DNA from: Paenibacillus chitinolyticus NBRC 15660
GTDB taxonomy: Bacteria > Bacillota > Bacilli > Paenibacillales > NBRC-103111
Assembly: GCF_000739915.1 (NCBI RefSeq)
Contig: NZ_BBJT01000006.1
Location: 186,001 to 250,000 of the forward strand
Length of the DNA: 64,000 bases
Reading direction: 5' to 3'
Shown here: in pieces, positions 8,415-16,377 of the stretch
Position numbering within the stretch: the first letter of the stretch is position 1
Layout: every line of letters starts with the position of its first letter
Notes under the pieces: model-generated
What the model was told of the DNA's origin: nothing
Databases searched by the model: none
What the model saw: only the letters and a program-made list of their open reading frames with translations
Program-made: the position numbers and the translations under genes

Positions 8415-8846
8415 TTGACATATGCATCTAAAACAAAACAATCTGATATTTCGTTATCCAATTGCGGTTATAGCAAAGTTCTTGACATTATCTCTAACAA
8501 GTGGACTGTACTTGTTATTTATGCCATGGAAAACGGTAAAATCCGATATGGAGAAATGCTCCGGAGGGTCGAAGGGATATCCAAAAAAATGCTTACCCAG
8601 ACGGTACGCAAGCTTGAGCGCGATGGATTGGTCCAACGACACATATCTCCTACAGTGCCTCCAAGCGTCGAGTATTCATTAACGCCATTAGGGGAAACAT
8701 TGCTTCAGCCGATGAAAGAGCTAAGGCAGTGGGGAAGAGTGAATTATACTCAAGTTGTAGAGGCACGGGCTAACTATGACTTTGCTTATACCACTGGTTC
8801 ACTGAAGAAAAGTTCAGCTGATGAAGTCATGGAACTCCAAGTTTGA
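8415..8846 (+). CDS. HxlR family transcriptional regulator
   Basis: 143-aa winged-helix regulator. Seen: DIISNKWTVLVIYAM, RYGEMLRRVEGISKKMLTQT, LERDGLVQRH and VEYSLTPLGETL, the full HxlR signature. The N-terminal SNCGYSKVLD supplies the usual single Cys of redox- or electrophile-sensing members. Start is TTG 8415, with AGGAGGG seven bases upstream. Divergent from the lactonase-like gene across about 230 bases, so it probably controls that gene. The 3' end lies only 12 bases before the recombinase fragment. Confidence 0.85.
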   Translation: MTYASKTKQSDISLSNCGYSKVLDIISNKWTVLVIYAMENGKIRYGEMLRRVEGISKKMLTQTVRKLERDGLVQRHISPTVPPSVEYSLTPLGETLLQPMKELRQWGRVNYTQVVEARANYDFAYTTGSLKKSSADEVMELQV

Positions 8847-8858
8847 AGAATAAGCTCG

Positions 8859-9083
8859 ATGAACATTCCGAACTGGTACAATGTATTCGAACAGACATCG
8901 ATAGCAAAAAAGAAGATGATGCTTAGTACGATCATTAACAAGGTAGAAGTTAAAAGGGACGGCATTAAGATCGACTTTAAACTTCGAATTAGTCAATTCA
9001 TTGGAACGATGGGCGCGGCAGATGATACTCAGGTAGATACGGGGAGAATCTTGACGGACTGTGCCAATGTAATAAACATTTGA
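8859..9083 (+). pseudogene. C-terminal fragment of a large serine recombinase
   Basis: 74 codons starting MNIPNWYNVFEQTS. The pattern W-x2-VF, then KKKMMLSTIINKVEVKRDGI, then KIDFKL, is the typical C-terminal end of large serine recombinases (integrase/resolvase type). The catalytic N-terminal domain and zinc region, several hundred residues, are absent. No clear ribosome binding site. It abuts the HxlR gene and lies 80 bases before a partial tRNA copy, so it may be the remnant of the enzyme that brought this segment in. Recognition is by motif only. Confidence 0.55.
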
Positions 9084-9090
9084 CGGTTAG

Positions 9091-9120
9091 GGCTTCCTTA
9101 TAGAAGGAAGAGCTTTTTTA
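9091..9120 (+). terminator. rho-independent terminator
   Basis: GCTTCCTT, loop ATAG, AAGGAAGAGC followed by a T-run, just after the recombinase fragment. Confidence 0.65.
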
Positions 9121-9163
9121 TTTCTGCCTCTCGTATTTATGGGGTAGTGTAATACCCAAGAGC

Positions 9164-9219
9164 GGGAGAGCGCATCGCTGGCAGCGATGAGGTCAGGGGT
9201 TCGATCCCCCTAGGCTCCA
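9164..9219 (+). pseudogene. partial tRNA-Ala(GGC), 3' 56 nt
   Basis: Identical to the last 56 bases of the tRNA at 6776-6848, from the D-arm 3' part through the anticodon and T-arm to CCA. The 5' acceptor strand and first half of the D-arm are missing, so it cannot form a tRNA. This is the kind of 3' tRNA copy left by site-specific integration. Confidence 0.85.
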
Positions 9220-9220
9220 T

Positions 9221-9258
9221 AAGTAAAACGCCACTACATATGTAGTGGCGTTTTACTT
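9221..9258. terminator. perfect 38-bp palindrome, bidirectional terminator
   Basis: A perfect inverted repeat with arms AAGTAAAACGCCACTACAT, directly after the partial tRNA. It replaces the hairpin that follows the intact tRNA. Confidence 0.7.
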
Positions 9259-9265
9259 ATGTCCA

Positions 9266-9434
9266 GGGGGCCGAACCCCAAGGGTTCAGTCCGCGCGCAC
9301 GGAACGAGTGAATAGGCTTCGAAGCTCTGCTTCCGTGGAGGAGCACGGCGTCCGAATCTTCCGCTAGAATGCTGTGCCGAGTTAGCTTCGTCAGCCGTTT
9401 AGATCAAGATTTGGACATCCCCCTAGGCTCCATA
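9266..9434 (+). repeat. structured repeat A, copy 2
   Basis: Near-identical to copy 1 from GGGCCGAACCCC to the terminal CCCCCTAGGCTCCATA, with scattered substitutions. The outer part CGTCCGAATCTT can pair with the later AAGATTTGGAC. Confidence 0.75.
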
Positions 9435-9488
9435 CGTAAAAAAACCTCTAAACACAAGGATTTACGAGTGTTTAGAGGTTTTTTTACG
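9435..9488. terminator. long inverted repeat, bidirectional terminator
   Basis: Arms of 21 bases (CGTAAAAAAACCTCTAAACAC and its complement) around a 12-base loop. The following 9489-9724 holds no gene; only a short palindrome, AACCTTTTT/AAAAAGGTT at 9617-9636, stands out. Confidence 0.7.
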
Positions 9489-9724
9489 TGCAAAAATTAT
9501 ACTATAGCAAAAATTTTTTTGAGTTAGTCAGGCTATTTCCACACGATTTTCAAGTGAGAACAAAAGGAATTAATTACTACGGATTAACCCGTATTCAAGA
9601 CTTTTAATATGTTAGTAACCTTTTTTCAAAAAGGTTTTCGATATTCCTCAGTTTAACACGTTTACGGTCAGCTTGAAACTTAACTCAACAACTCTGACGC
9701 GCGGCCAGCTTCATCACGAATTCG

Positions 9725-9838
9725 TTACCGATGCGCTCGCCTGCTTCTGCAAACGACCGCCATAGGTGCAAATTCCGTCTGCTCCGGCTTAATTTGTAAA
9801 CGAATCGCTTCCTGCCAGTTGTCTCTCGTAACGGATTG
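9725..9838 (-). pseudogene. fragment resembling a GNAT N-terminus
   Basis: Begins directly after the TAG stop of the VWA gene and in the same frame. Reads TRDNWQEAIRL, then QIKPEQTEFAP, which is the usual beginning of one GNAT acetyltransferase type, then departs into unrelated residues and stops after 37 codons. It has no start of its own. It is probably a leftover of a gene destroyed when the segment was assembled; readthrough of the TAG would add it to the VWA protein. Confidence 0.4.
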
Positions 9839-11050
9839 CTACTTCTTCTCTCCAACACGTGCACTCAGCTGCACCAAGTCCATTCCTTTCAGCGCGCCTT
9901 CGATCAGTTCAGGCAGCCGGTCTGGTGAACATCCAAAAGATGGGATTCCGTAAGAAGCAAGCCTTTTGGCGATCGCCTCGTCGTAGGAAGGAACACCTTC
10001 ATCAGACAGCGCTAACAAACAGAGTACTTTGACGCCTGCTTGATGAAGCTCATCCATTCTTCGCAGAAACTCAGAACGATTCCCGAACTCATAAAGATCA
10101 GAGACGAGTATGAACAGCGTCTTCTGCGGTTCTTTAATAAATTGCTCGCAGTAAGCAACCGATTTGTTAATGTCGGTCCCGCCGCCAAGCTGGATGCCAA
10201 AAAGCATATCAACCGGGTCATTCGCGCACTGCTCACTTAAATCGACTACCTCGGTGTCAAAAGCTACGACCTTCGTTTCGAGCGAAGGCATACTTGCGAA
10301 GATCGAGCCGACGATAGAAGCGTAAATGACGGAGTTTGCCATTGAGCCGCTCTGGTCAATATCAAGAATGACCGTCCATTCCTTGCTTTTGCGGGCCCGG
10401 TCGAAGAAATATACTTTTTCCGGGATGAGCAGCTTGCGGTTCGTATCGTAATGTTTCAAATTTTTGCGAATCGTCGTATTCCAATCGAGTCCCGTCACGG
10501 ATGGAATGGGGGAATGTTTTCTACGGTTGAGTGCCCCCGTTACAGCTCGCCGGAGATCTTCAGACATCCGCTTCATAATTTCATCCACAACTGCTTTGAC
10601 AAGCTGTCTAGCCGTTTCTTTCGTTTGTTCAGGGATTCTTCCTTTAAGTGACATCAGGGTCGCAACCATTTGTACATCCGGCTTTACTTGCGACAACAGC
10701 TCCGGTTCAAAAAGCAATTGCGTCAGCCCTTTGCGCTCAATGGCGTCAGCTTGAATGACCGAAACGACATCTGGCGGAAAAAACGTCCGAATATCGCCGA
10801 GCCATTTGGAAATCTTTGGAGAAGAAGAACCGAGACCCGCAGCTCTTGTCTGCCCTTTTTGACCCGAACGAGATGAGTCGTCAATCAACTGTGTATCATC
10901 GTAAATGGCCGCAAGCGCTTCATCCATAATCCGTGCTTCCTCATCCAAAAGCTGCGCTAGCGTACTGTCAAAAGACTTCAACTTCTCTTCAGTCGCTGCG
11001 CCTAGAATCAAGCGCCACCTTTTCATCTTTTCCAAATTGTCCGCCGTCAT
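9839..11050 (-). CDS. VWA domain protein (CoxE-like), MoxR partner
   Basis: 403 aa, cytoplasmic (no signal or membrane span). The N-terminal 220 residues are helical; the VWA domain follows with an intact metal site: DIDQSGSM (Asp232, Ser234, Ser236), GGGTDI near 291 and SDLYEFG near 320. VWA proteins paired with MoxR ATPases act as metal-dependent adaptors that pass substrates to the ATPase. It is the last gene of the five-gene operon, starting three bases after the DUF5682-like stop. The TAG stop is followed in frame by a GNAT-like remnant. Confidence 0.85.
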   Translation of the reverse strand: MTADNLEKMKRWRLILGAATEEKLKSFDSTLAQLLDEEARIMDEALAAIYDDTQLIDDSSRSGQKGQTRAAGLGSSSPKISKWLGDIRTFFPPDVVSVIQADAIERKGLTQLLFEPELLSQVKPDVQMVATLMSLKGRIPEQTKETARQLVKAVVDEIMKRMSEDLRRAVTGALNRRKHSPIPSVTGLDWNTTIRKNLKHYDTNRKLLIPEKVYFFDRARKSKEWTVILDIDQSGSMANSVIYASIVGSIFASMPSLETKVVAFDTEVVDLSEQCANDPVDMLFGIQLGGGTDINKSVAYCEQFIKEPQKTLFILVSDLYEFGNRSEFLRRMDELHQAGVKVLCLLALSDEGVPSYDEAIAKRLASYGIPSFGCSPDRLPELIEGALKGMDLVQLSARVGEKK

Positions 11051-11053
11051 CGC

Positions 11054-13402
11054 TTATAAGTCTCCGAAATCAAAGTCATTAAGTTCATCGAGTTTCTCCT
11101 TCTCTTCTTCCCCAAGCGGACGCTGCAAGGCTTCGCCAGTCGCAATGGCGCCAAGCCCCCATAGTTCCCCCATGAGCTCAGCGATGTTCGCCTTCTCTCT
11201 TGCTTCAAACGTCCCGAAAGCTCTCCGCAAAAAGACGAGCGAACGATAAAATTGCTCATTCTCAAGCGATTGAATATAAGCATCGAGCTGCTCCCACAAA
11301 AAGCTGCGCGACAACAAAGCGTACCGGTTGCGCATGGCAAGCCCCTCGAACCATCCTGCTCCAAGATCTGCCGGAATGCCCGGTGATAATCTTCGCGACA
11401 TTTCCTGCGCGCTTCTCGCTTCATCCACTTCATTTCGTTCCAGCAAAATGGAAAAAGCGAGTCCCGACAGTTTCGCATTGCGATCGTCACGCATTGATAA
11501 TTCGCGCAGCTTCTGCAGCCAAATCTGATCGTCGACGATTTCGTAATGTTCCTGCGCGATGCTGTGGAACGTTTGAATAGCGCTTGCCATCGTTTTGGCC
11601 GCCTCGTCATTGCAGTTCGCAGCATCGACAAGAAGGAGCGAACCCCGAAGAAACAGCTGCTCAAGCAGCGGAATGAGTGAATCCGTCGCGATTCGGCGGA
11701 TGGAGCCGTATCCAATTAAAACGGACAATTCCAAAGCTGCCGAAGCGATTTGTTCGAAGTTTCCTGAATCGACGGCAAGCTCCTGCAGCACCCCTCTTGC
11801 CTGCTCCATTAAGCTTGGCAAATCAGATGTGCAGGCGAGGCGAATGATTCGAGATGCTTCGGCAATGTCGGCGCATGCCTGCAGCTTTTCATGAATAACG
11901 AACGCGGCTGCAAGCTCAATCGTCTCCCCTTTCAAGGTCGATTCAACCGCTTCAATTTCTGCCTCCGGCGACCATTGCAGCACCCAATTTTCCGCCCAAG
12001 AAGCCGAAGCCTGACTGACATGCTGTTTTTTTACAAAGCTGATGCCGAGCAATTCCAGTCGATGCAGGAGCACGGACCGATTCAAGTCGATAAAAGCGGC
12101 TTCGACCGTTTTGACACGGCGATTTTCACGCAAATCAAGCTCAAGCGTTGTGGCTACCGTCGTTTTGTATTTCTCCAGCTTAAACCGCTTCAGCTCGCGA
12201 TTAAGATCATCTTGAATGGGCGTTTGGCTGACTCCGTCCGGCAAGCTGCCAATAGCTGTACCAACATCCGTTTTGGCTAAAGCTTCTGAAATAACGGACA
12301 ATTCCCCGTACCCCATCAAAACGATCGCCGCATCGCGCAATTCCCTCCAAGTCGGCGAAGTTCCATCATGCATGACGGCCAGAGCTTGTGCCAATCGAAC
12401 TCCTTCAATGACCGAAGCAGTCGAACGATAAGTCCCTTGATCACGCAAGTAAGCAGCTACTTTCGATAAATACAACGTCGGAAGTTTCCACAGTTCATTT
12501 TGCTGCAAGCATGTCCAGAAAAGTTCGTAATAGGCGGGCGCCTGATTGCCGGCTCCATAACCTGAATATGTTGAAAGCTTATAGTAAGAGTAAGGCATCA
12601 GCGTAATTTTCGTACGAACTTTAGGCAGTCCTTCCAGCTCGCGATCGGTCATAGGCAGCAATTCAGGGCGCAGTGCTGAAGCGTGATGTGCACCGGTGAC
12701 GACGACGATTTTTTCGGGTGCGTGACCTGAGCGGATCGTCTCCTCGATTTTTCTCCTCATGTAAGCTTCGCGTATTTCGTTGTAGGCCGCTTCTTCCGGC
12801 GCAAGACTCTGCTCGGCTTCTTCCATTAGCGCTCTCATCTGAATCGAGTAATGATCGATCGCCTCGCGGTACGCCTCTTTACTTGTACAATGCTCAAAAT
12901 AGCGCTCCCAATACGCTTCATAGTCCGGTTCGCCCGAAAGTTCGGTGATTTGTTCATACATTTTATTTTGCAACTGAACATAACTCGCGCGATCGCTCGT
13001 CTCATTCTTTCCTTCGCCCGCTTGCACCGCTTCTGCTTTCGCCTTGCGTCCAGCGCCTTTTCGATTCTCATACAAAGTCAGCGAAATCGTCGAGGGCAGG
13101 TCCATAAATTCCGCATGAATGCCATGCTGTTTCGCCCACCGAAAAGCCTCGTACTCAGGCGAATAGCTTGCAAAAGGGTAAATGAGCGTGCGCACCGGCA
13201 GTTCCTCCGTATAAGCGAGCAGCGCGACTGGCGGTTTGACTCCGCTCATCGTCAGCTGATGAATATAATCGTTCGCATCACTTGGACCTTCAACCAGAAT
13301 AGCCGTCGGCTGCTTTTCTTCCAGAAGGGCTCGCAGATGGTACGCGCCCGCCGGTGATAAATGCCGAATGCCGAACACATTCACTCGTTTTTTTTCGCTC
13401 AC
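11054..13402 (-). CDS. DUF5682-like large protein of the MoxR-VWA operon
   Basis: 782 aa. The first 270 residues look like a domain of their own: VFGIRHLSPAGAYHL, ILVEGPSD, and later IVVVTGAHHASAL. That order of G-x-R/x-H, VEG and GAHH recalls the TraB/Tiki/EreA-type hydrolase fold; this is my inference from pattern only. The rest is long and helical, ending in an acidic tail (EEKEKLDELNDFDFGDL). I assign DUF5682 from memory of this operon type. GTG 13402 overlaps the MoxR stop as GTGA, which indicates translational coupling; ATG 13441 is the alternative. Confidence 0.7.
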   Translation of the reverse strand: MSEKKRVNVFGIRHLSPAGAYHLRALLEEKQPTAILVEGPSDANDYIHQLTMSGVKPPVALLAYTEELPVRTLIYPFASYSPEYEAFRWAKQHGIHAEFMDLPSTISLTLYENRKGAGRKAKAEAVQAGEGKNETSDRASYVQLQNKMYEQITELSGEPDYEAYWERYFEHCTSKEAYREAIDHYSIQMRALMEEAEQSLAPEEAAYNEIREAYMRRKIEETIRSGHAPEKIVVVTGAHHASALRPELLPMTDRELEGLPKVRTKITLMPYSYYKLSTYSGYGAGNQAPAYYELFWTCLQQNELWKLPTLYLSKVAAYLRDQGTYRSTASVIEGVRLAQALAVMHDGTSPTWRELRDAAIVLMGYGELSVISEALAKTDVGTAIGSLPDGVSQTPIQDDLNRELKRFKLEKYKTTVATTLELDLRENRRVKTVEAAFIDLNRSVLLHRLELLGISFVKKQHVSQASASWAENWVLQWSPEAEIEAVESTLKGETIELAAAFVIHEKLQACADIAEASRIIRLACTSDLPSLMEQARGVLQELAVDSGNFEQIASAALELSVLIGYGSIRRIATDSLIPLLEQLFLRGSLLLVDAANCNDEAAKTMASAIQTFHSIAQEHYEIVDDQIWLQKLRELSMRDDRNAKLSGLAFSILLERNEVDEARSAQEMSRRLSPGIPADLGAGWFEGLAMRNRYALLSRSFLWEQLDAYIQSLENEQFYRSLVFLRRAFGTFEAREKANIAELMGELWGLGAIATGEALQRPLGEEEKEKLDELNDFDFGDL

Positions 13403-14496
13403 CCGTTCAGTTCCGAGCAGACGTTGTACAGGCTCCGCCATGTCGATCCCCGCTTTTTCATTACATTTTCCAAATATTCCTTCCAGACGAGCTTGTCCTT
13501 CTCCTCATCCTTCACGATCGCACCTTGCAAGCCCGCGGCAATATCTTCATCGCTGATGGTGCCGCTGCCAAAGCTGCCGGCAAGCGCCATACTGCCCGTT
13601 AACAAGGAAATAGCTTCCGCTGTCGAAATAACCCCACTTGTCGGCTTCACTTTCTCTTTGCCGTCCAGTGTCATGCCGCTTCGAAGCTCCCTGAAAATCG
13701 TGACGACTTTGCGTACCGCCTCATCATCCGGTAAGGACGCCTTTAGCTCATAACTCGCCGAAATTTCAGCTACGCGCTTGCATACGATGTCCACTTCCGT
13801 GTCCAAATCCGATGGTGCAGGCAGCACAATTATGTTGAAACGGCGCTTCAATGCTGCTGACATGTCGTTAACGCCACGATCGCGCGTATTGGCGGTAGCT
13901 ATGACAGAGAAACCACGTGCTGCCGAAACCTCGCTTCCCAACTCAGGAACGGAAATCGTTTTTTCAGACAAAATTGAAATGAGCGCATCTTGCACTTCGG
14001 AAGCGCAGCGCGAAATTTCTTCAAATCGGGCAATCCCTCCTGTTTCCATCGCGCGATAAATCGGACTTTTAATAATCGCCTGCTCGGAAGGCCCTTGCGC
14101 AAGCAGCATCGCATAATTCCAGGAATAACGAATTTGCTCTTCGCTAGTTCCGGCCGTACCTTGAATCACTTTCGAAGAATCACCATGAATGGCTGCCGTC
14201 AAATTTTCCGACAGCCACGATTTCGCCGTTCCCGGCTCGCCAATTAGCAACAGCGCACGATCTGTCAGCAATGTAGCAATTGCCATTTCAACAAGTCTGC
14301 GATTCCCGATATATTTCGGTGTAATGGTGACATCGCCCGCTTTGCCCCCAGTAATGAAAGTTAACACCGCTTTCGGCGAAAGCTGCCAGCCAGCCGGTTT
14401 GCTGTCTTTATCGACACTTTTCAGTGCTTCTATTTCTGCGGCATACAGACGCTCTGCCGGCAATCTAACGACATTTTGCTCTTGATTTGAACTCAT
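13399..14496 (-). CDS. MoxR-family AAA+ ATPase
   Basis: 365 aa. Walker A is GEPGTAKS (86-93), Walker B-like GGIARFEEIS (about 153-162), sensor 1 IATANTRDRG, and ALKRRFN carries the arginine finger region. The N-terminal 60 residues are an extra helical segment. MoxR ATPases form hexamers that remodel or mature client proteins together with a VWA adaptor. Its place between the repeat protein and the DUF5682-like gene, overlapping both by four bases, makes it the motor of this operon. It could be a chaperone for metal or cofactor insertion, or the NTPase of a conflict system; the sequence does not decide. Confidence 0.9.
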   Translation of the reverse strand: MSSNQEQNVVRLPAERLYAAEIEALKSVDKDSKPAGWQLSPKAVLTFITGGKAGDVTITPKYIGNRRLVEMAIATLLTDRALLLIGEPGTAKSWLSENLTAAIHGDSSKVIQGTAGTSEEQIRYSWNYAMLLAQGPSEQAIIKSPIYRAMETGGIARFEEISRCASEVQDALISILSEKTISVPELGSEVSAARGFSVIATANTRDRGVNDMSAALKRRFNIIVLPAPSDLDTEVDIVCKRVAEISASYELKASLPDDEAVRKVVTIFRELRSGMTLDGKEKVKPTSGVISTAEAISLLTGSMALAGSFGSGTISDEDIAAGLQGAIVKDEEKDKLVWKEYLENVMKKRGSTWRSLYNVCSELNG

Positions 14497-16358
14497 ACGC
14501 TCATTCCTTTCTGTGCTTCAACCGTTCCTTCTGCTTGCTTAGCTCGAAGATTCTCGACAATTTCCAGTAATTGTTCTTTAAATCGCTCCCCTTTTGGCGA
14601 CTGAGCGAAATGCTCCAATTGATCTGCATAAGTATACGGCAACATATGGAATAAATGGAACAGAAGCGAATTCGAGTATAGATAGTAATATCGTTTAATT
14701 CCTCCATTCTCCAGCGCTTCCATCACCAGATCAGGTGCTTCCTCATGCCCTAGCTTGAGTAATGTGATGAGCATTTGGGCCGTATTGTCATTTGAAAGAT
14801 CAAGTTGATTTTTACATTTATGAATCAAATAAGTAATAACTGTCGAACTCGGACGTGTTGCCGTACCGTACACAAGTCTGCACACCAAGTCATCTTGATT
14901 CATTTTCATAAACAAATCAATCCATCTTGCGTCCCAGTTTTGCGTCCATTGCTGCTCTTCTTCTAGATCGGCATTTAGTTGACGCACCATGTTCGGAATG
15001 ATGCGTGGTATATAATCCAGCAGTTCCTTAACTGTTTTCCTGGAGCGCTCCTCAAATTCCGGCGCGAATCTTTCATAAACATCCGCTGGCGATAGCAGCT
15101 TGAAAGCTGCCCATAGGCTGTTGCAGATGAAAGCCTTTTTATGTTTATCTTGCAAATCGAGCACAAATGGAAGTGCCTCTGAATATTGCATATTTTGCAG
15201 CATGTTGACCGCCATGTTTTGAAGCCAATAAGTATGCTGACTGACAAATCCCGGTGTGGATAACAGCTTGGTAAGAAGCGTATACACTTCCTCACTTTCA
15301 AATCCATCCAAGCTTTGCAGATCTACATAGAGCTCTTCGACAGCCTTCTCCAGCTCTTTGTTCTTTTCTTTCTTTTTCTCCTTGTCTGCCTCATTCTCCG
15401 TCACTTTTGTTTTCTTTTGCGCCAGTGAAACAAGAATACGTTCGAAGGCAGCATCCGCATGAGCAATAACTTGATTCGCAAGACGAAAAGAGCTGGACCT
15501 GCGAATCGGCTCAACGGCCATTTCCCGATCTTTCGACTTCAACACAGCAAACAGACGATCGAGCGCTTGTTCCGTGCCCAAAGTCGACAGCGCATGATAA
15601 GCCGCCTCTCGAATTTCTTTCTTCTTATCGTCCGCCTGCTCCAAAATAAACGACTCTTGATCGGCAAAATGGCCTAAAATTTTAATCACAGCCGCACGAA
15701 CCTCGACAGATCCCTCCCCAGCCGCAGCTAAATACAGATCAAGCCCTTCTTCCTGCTGCAAACGATAAATATGCTCCAGTCTCCGGGCATCTCCCTTGCC
15801 GCCTTGTTGTCTGAATTGCTGGTGCAGCACAGGTAATATTTCCGGTCCATAAGCGAGCAGTACTTGATTATGTATAAAGTCAGCAATTTCCGAGTAGCCG
15901 TCATCCAAGGCGTCTACTGCCGAAAACATGACACGGAAATCGTTAAAAAGGCCTTCCTCATGTGCCTGATGGATCACTTCCCATCTTCCAGAGCCTTTAG
16001 TGTTCAGCGCTTCAATAAGTGGCTGCAGCTTGCGATAAGGAATGTTAGTGCCAATTTGGATTTGCGTTCCCGCTATAGCATGGCGTTCAGTTTGCGGTTC
16101 TGTTTTTCCTTGCGTATGTAACACAGAAGTTAGCAGCGTGCCCAAATCCAGCAGCTTAACCGCGCCATCCTCCCGATTCGACTCCAATACTTCCTCCACC
16201 GCTTGCGCGATTCGTTTGAACACTGCCGCCGACTCTCCAAACTTATGCAGCTGAGGCAGTATTTTCTTCAAGTTAAAATCGCCCGCAGCCATTCCGCTGC
16301 CCGCAATGAACAGTCTGCGAACCTCCCGATTCAAATCAAATAACAGATCGATGCTCAT
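14493..16358 (-). CDS. HEAT-like repeat protein of the MoxR-VWA operon
   Basis: 621 aa, all-helical by appearance. HEAT-like units are visible around residues 215-290 (VEVRAAVIKILGHFADQ, then KKEIREAAYHALSTLGTEQA). A very charged lysine/glutamate stretch near 330 (KEKKKEKNKELEK) may be a coiled coil or linker. No enzyme motif seen. It overlaps the MoxR start by four bases (ATGA). A scaffold that binds partner proteins is the likely role. In related operons this position is held by a DUF5691-type protein, but I cannot confirm membership. Confidence 0.7.
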   Translation of the reverse strand: MSIDLLFDLNREVRRLFIAGSGMAAGDFNLKKILPQLHKFGESAAVFKRIAQAVEEVLESNREDGAVKLLDLGTLLTSVLHTQGKTEPQTERHAIAGTQIQIGTNIPYRKLQPLIEALNTKGSGRWEVIHQAHEEGLFNDFRVMFSAVDALDDGYSEIADFIHNQVLLAYGPEILPVLHQQFRQQGGKGDARRLEHIYRLQQEEGLDLYLAAAGEGSVEVRAAVIKILGHFADQESFILEQADDKKKEIREAAYHALSTLGTEQALDRLFAVLKSKDREMAVEPIRRSSSFRLANQVIAHADAAFERILVSLAQKKTKVTENEADKEKKKEKNKELEKAVEELYVDLQSLDGFESEEVYTLLTKLLSTPGFVSQHTYWLQNMAVNMLQNMQYSEALPFVLDLQDKHKKAFICNSLWAAFKLLSPADVYERFAPEFEERSRKTVKELLDYIPRIIPNMVRQLNADLEEEQQWTQNWDARWIDLFMKMNQDDLVCRLVYGTATRPSSTVITYLIHKCKNQLDLSNDNTAQMLITLLKLGHEEAPDLVMEALENGGIKRYYYLYSNSLLFHLFHMLPYTYADQLEHFAQSPKGERFKEQLLEIVENLRAKQAEGTVEAQKGMSV

Positions 16359-16377
16359 GTATGTCTTCTCCTCTTCC

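Noticed and set aside
9164-9219. Second functional tRNA-Ala
   Set aside because: The 5' acceptor strand and half the D-arm are missing, so only a fragment.
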